Shown: positions 51,696 to 51,806 of the stretch, piece after piece | How positions within the stretch are numbered: the first letter of the stretch is position 1 | How the letters are laid out: every line of letters starts with the position of its first letter | Assembly (NCBI RefSeq): GCF_023283765.1 | Contig: NZ_JAKILG010000035.1 | Location: 1-51,806, forward strand | Length of the DNA stretch: 51,806 nt | DNA from: Shewanella profunda | GTDB taxonomy: Bacteria > Pseudomonadota > Gammaproteobacteria > Enterobacterales > Shewanellaceae | Direction of reading: 5' to 3' | Translations under genes and position numbers: made by a program | The notes under the pieces: generated by a model | Database searches by the model: none | What the model was told of the DNA's origin: nothing | What the model saw: only the letters and a program-made list of their open reading frames with translations

Positions 51696-51806
51696 TGACC
51701 CGTCCTAAATAGCGTTGACACTTTTCAAACTCATTTTGGAGAGTGTAATGACTTCAACAATTAAACGAACTCAACGTGATTATTCCCTCGCTTTTAAATT
51801 GGCCGT
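51696..51806 (+). mobile_element. Left end of an IS3-family-like insertion sequence
   Basis: The likely terminal repeat starts TGACCCGTCCTAAATAGCGT at 51696, followed by TTGACA, and the transposase start lies about 50 bp in. The element runs beyond the window, so its right end and target duplication cannot be checked. It interrupts the lipoprotein gene. Confidence 0.65.
51748..51806 (+). CDS. IS3-family transposase OrfA, N-terminal part
   Basis: The ATG at 51748 follows GGAGAG and gives MTSTIKRTQRDYSLAFKLAV, then leaves the window. RDYSLAFKLAVV-type starts are typical of OrfA of IS3-group elements in Shewanella, the small helix-turn-helix protein that is joined to OrfB by frameshifting. Only 19-20 residues are visible. 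Confidence 0.7.
   Translation, partial: MTSTIKRTQRDYSLAFKLA

Overview
The window looks like a gammaproteobacterial chromosome, most probably Shewanella. The evidence is gene content and order: ychE beside adhE, a class I fumarase, a TonB-receptor and GH13 maltodextrin locus, and a GlyGly-CTERM 'rhombotail' lipoprotein. I cannot name the species from sequence alone.

Left flank (1-1157): a decayed mobile element. An arm-domain integrase (about 100 N-terminal residues) is fused by deletion to an inovirus Gp2/YfjJ-like remnant. Copies of AGTAATGCC and a 17-bp perfect inverted repeat lie beside it, probably arm-type sites of the lost integrase.

Genomic island (1158-21308, about 20.1 kb): bounded by 30-bp direct repeats identical to the 3' end of tRNA-Ser(GGA), whose intact copy is at 21279-21366. 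Paired TTGTACCA arm-type sites with the same 13-bp period lie inside each end. A 608-aa tyrosine recombinase sits next to the tRNA. Cargo, left to right: a one-TM orphan protein; a serine recombinase coupled to a four-TM protein; DUF2787 coupled to RadC; an orphan gene; a GNAT toxin-antitoxin remnant with an in-frame amber stop; a type I restriction operon (hsdM, hsdS, two extra genes, hsdR) in which one extra gene carries a PD-(D/E)XK motif; a winged-helix-like gene; a P4-type primase-helicase; and a Doc toxin with a 56-aa non-Phd partner. Two unlinked genes share a 20/22-identical upstream motif, which suggests an island-wide regulator. The extra pair in the restriction operon is the best candidate for an undescribed system.

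Core chromosome (21367-41400): a decayed tRNA-Ser duplicate, ychE, adhE, an M14 carboxypeptidase, a GNAT, an S9 peptidase, fumarase, pabB, a CoA pyrophosphatase, asnS, a periplasmic binding protein, a D-Ala-D-Ala ligase, a GAF-PAS-GGDEF-EAL protein and an RsmB-family methyltransferase.

Maltodextrin locus (41512-50096): a FucP-type sugar permease and a cytoplasmic GH13 alpha-glucosidase are divergent from a TonB receptor and an exported SusA-like amylase. Two near-identical ACGT-centred palindromes lie in the divergent gap. The likely route is external cleavage, TonB-dependent uptake, cytoplasmic-membrane transport, then hydrolysis to glucose.

Right end (50200-51806): a small orphan gene, a possible integron-integrase remnant, and a rhombotail lipoprotein gene cut off by the left end of an IS3-like element that runs out of the window.
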